A stretch of DNA of 64,000 nucleotides, from NCBI GenBank assembly GCA_023457435.1, contig JAEWLS010000010.1, forward strand, positions 98,211 through 162,210, given 5' to 3'. Below the pieces are notes generated by a model. It ran no database searches and was not told where the DNA came from. It saw only the letters and a program-made list of their open reading frames with translations. Positions 62,801-64,000 of this stretch are shown here, one piece after another. A program made the translations under genes and the position numbers. Source of the DNA: Pseudomonadota bacterium (GTDB lineage: Bacteria > Pseudomonadota > Alphaproteobacteria > Rhizobiales > Rhizobiaceae). Position 1 is the first letter of the stretch; each line of letters begins with the position of its first letter.

Positions 62801-63028
62801 ATGGCCGACCATACGCCAGCTGGTCCGCTCGAAACGGGCGCCGCGATGGACTATTCCGAGCACGAGAAGACCTACTCGATGTTCGTCGGGCTCGCCAAAT
62901 GGTGCTCGCTGGTCGTCGCCGCGCTGCTGATTGCGATGGCGTTCGGCTTTTTCACCAGCGCAGGTTTCATCTCGTCCACCATCCTCTTCATCCTGATCGT
63001 TGCGGTCGGCGCTTTCGTCCTCCGCTAG
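62801..63028 (+). CDS. aa3-type cytochrome c oxidase subunit IV
   Basis: A 75-residue, single-helix protein: MADHTPAGPLETGAAMDYSE, then EHEKTYSMFVGLAKW, the signature of the bacterial aa3 oxidase subunit IV, followed by one or two hydrophobic stretches. It is an accessory subunit of the terminal oxidase. ATG 62801 lies nine bases after AGGGGA; an ATG at 62792 is too close to that ribosome site. It precedes pntA, as often seen in Rhizobiales, but a hairpin separates the two. Confidence 0.88.
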   Translation: MADHTPAGPLETGAAMDYSEHEKTYSMFVGLAKWCSLVVAALLIAMAFGFFTSAGFISSTILFILIVAVGAFVLR

Positions 63029-63039
63029 TCCGATCCGGC

Positions 63040-63061
63040 GATGCCGCGGGAGCGCGGCATC
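63040..63061 (+). terminator. Hairpin after the oxidase subunit IV gene
   Basis: GATGCCGCG and CGCGGCATC form a perfect 9-bp stem with a GGAG loop, starting 12 bases after the stop. Only TTC follows, so it is a weak intrinsic terminator. It lies 45 bases ahead of the pntA start. Confidence 0.55.
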
Positions 63062-63105
63062 TTCACCGCCAGTGCGCGTTCAATCCGGCCTGAGGGAGCG
63101 AGAGG

Positions 63106-64000
63106 TTGGGACAGATCGTATTCGTACCGCGCGAGATCGACGGCGGCGAGACGCGTGTTGCGGCCTCACCTGACACGGTCAAGCGCATCGCAGCCCTCGG
63201 CTATGAGGTGATCGTCGAGGCAGGCGCGGGAACCGCCTCGCGAATCCCCGACCAGGACTTTTCGAAGAACGGCGCCAAGATCGGAACGGCCGCGGACGCG
63301 GCCAGCGCCGATGTTGTGCTCAAGGTGCGGCGGCCGACCGAGGCGGAGATCCGCAACTACAAGCGCGGTGCCGCTGTGCTGGCGATCATGGATCCCTACG
63401 GCAACGACGCTGCGGTTTCGGCGCTGGCAAACGCAGGCGTCAGCGCCTTCGCCATGGAATTCATGCCGCGCATCACGCGCGCACAGGTGATGGACGTGCT
63501 GTCGTCGCAGGCCAACCTTGCGGGCTATCAGGCCGTGATCGACGGCGCGGGCGAGTATGACCGCGCGCTGCCGATGATGATGACTGCCGCCGGCACCGTC
63601 CCGGCAGCGAAGGTATTCGTGATGGGCGCAGGCGTCGCCGGTCTCCAGGCCATAGCGACCGCGCGGCGGCTTGGCGCCGTCGTTACCGCGACCGACGTCC
63701 GGCCTGCGGCCAAGGAACAGGTCGCCTCACTTGGCGCCAAGTTCATCGCCGTCGAGGATGAAGAGTTCAAGGCTGCGGAGACGGCTGGCGGCTACGCCAA
63801 GGAGATGTCCAAGGAGTACCAGGCGAAGCAGGCCGAGCTGACGGCGAGCCACATCGCCAAGCAGGACATCGTCATCACCACCGCGCTGATCCCGGGGCGT
63901 CCGGCGCCGAAGCTGATCTCGGCGGCGATGGTCGAGAGCATGAAGCCCGGCTCCGTGATCGTCGATCTCGCGGTCGAGCGCGGCGGCAATTGCGAGCTCG
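63106..64000 (+). CDS. pntA: NAD(P) transhydrogenase subunit alpha, 5' part
   Basis: Partial: about 298 codons are present and the frame runs off the window. The N-terminus GQIVFVPREIDGGETRVAAS and the NAD(H)-binding domain with VFVMGAGVAGLQAIATARRL and TDVRPAAKEQVASLGA identify the alpha subunit domain I of the proton-translocating transhydrogenase, which makes NADPH from NADH using the proton gradient. HIAKQDIVITTALIPGRPAP is conserved. The start is TTG 63106, with AGGGAG ending seven bases upstream. In Rhizobiales the alpha subunit is usually followed by a small subunit and pntB. Confidence 0.95.
   Translation, partial: MGQIVFVPREIDGGETRVAASPDTVKRIAALGYEVIVEAGAGTASRIPDQDFSKNGAKIGTAADAASADVVLKVRRPTEAEIRNYKRGAAVLAIMDPYGNDAAVSALANAGVSAFAMEFMPRITRAQVMDVLSSQANLAGYQAVIDGAGEYDRALPMMMTAAGTVPAAKVFVMGAGVAGLQAIATARRLGAVVTATDVRPAAKEQVASLGAKFIAVEDEEFKAAETAGGYAKEMSKEYQAKQAELTASHIAKQDIVITTALIPGRPAPKLISAAMVESMKPGSVIVDLAVERGGNCEL

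Overview
The window is about 63-65% GC by eye, is packed with genes on both strands, and reads as chromosome of an alphaproteobacterium of the order Hyphomicrobiales (Rhizobiales), probably close to Mesorhizobium/Phyllobacteriaceae. The reasons are the gene families (IalB, ExoD, DUF2934, aa3-type oxidase subunit IV before pntA, a fused indolepyruvate:ferredoxin oxidoreductase, a UvrB with long terminal extensions), the gene orders (rplY-pth-ychF; ffh-chorismate mutase-rpsP), and regulatory words typical of this class: a GAAC-N7-GAAC LexA box and two GGAAC-N16/17-CGTT EcfG promoters. The genus is an inference. No rRNA, tRNA, CRISPR array, insertion sequence or prophage was found.

Layout. 0-8 kb: Fsr-type drug exporter, cupin, rplY-pth, a DHFR-like reductase, a RHH antitoxin with a frameshifted PIN toxin next to a repeat/palindrome, ychF, DUF2934, CorA and two tandem MaoC hydratases. 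8-13 kb: membrane protein and uvrB diverging around a LexA-type box, DUF922 protein, and an intact ParE/RelE-type toxin-antitoxin pair. 13-26 kb: secreted protein, DUF1428, GNAT, a secreted caspase-TPR protein, MFS exporter, clpS, FMN reductase, FAD oxidase, EamA exporter, 5-formyl-THF cyclo-ligase, lipid kinase. 26-36 kb: argG, LysE exporter, rlmN, IalB, an ECF sigma factor without anti-sigma gene, an enolase-superfamily dehydratase, a lytic transglycosylase and an amine-oxidase-like flavoenzyme. 36-40 kb: diguanylate cyclase, then two envelope/peptidase genes each behind a perfect EcfG (general stress response) promoter. 40-44 kb: ffh, GNAT, chorismate mutase, rpsP, ExoD.

44-60 kb: fused indolepyruvate oxidoreductase (amino-acid/aryl-pyruvate catabolism), then a signalling group (membrane GGDEF-EAL protein, LuxI-fold/FeeM-like N-acyl synthase, Crp/Fnr regulator), then an eight-gene operon combining an acyl-CoA ligase with a complete branched-chain-type ABC importer (2 ATPases, 2 permeases, 1 binding protein) plus a NudK-like Nudix hydrolase and a 50-residue DUF3096 membrane peptide. 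The ligase suggests that the imported substrate is an organic acid activated to its CoA thioester. A 23-bp imperfect palindrome lies ahead of this operon. 60-64 kb: Uma2 nuclease-fold protein, S46 serine peptidase, aa3 oxidase subunit IV, and the 5' part of pntA running off the window.

The genome is tightly packed. Many co-directional genes overlap by ATGA/GTGA/TTGA, and four convergent pairs share a single CTAG that supplies the stop codon on both strands. The best candidates for new biology are the c-di-GMP / N-acyl synthase / Crp group, the divergent LexA-type box at uvrB, the stress-promoter pair at 38-39 kb, the antitoxin that has outlived its toxin, and the operator-like palindrome of the ligase-transporter operon.
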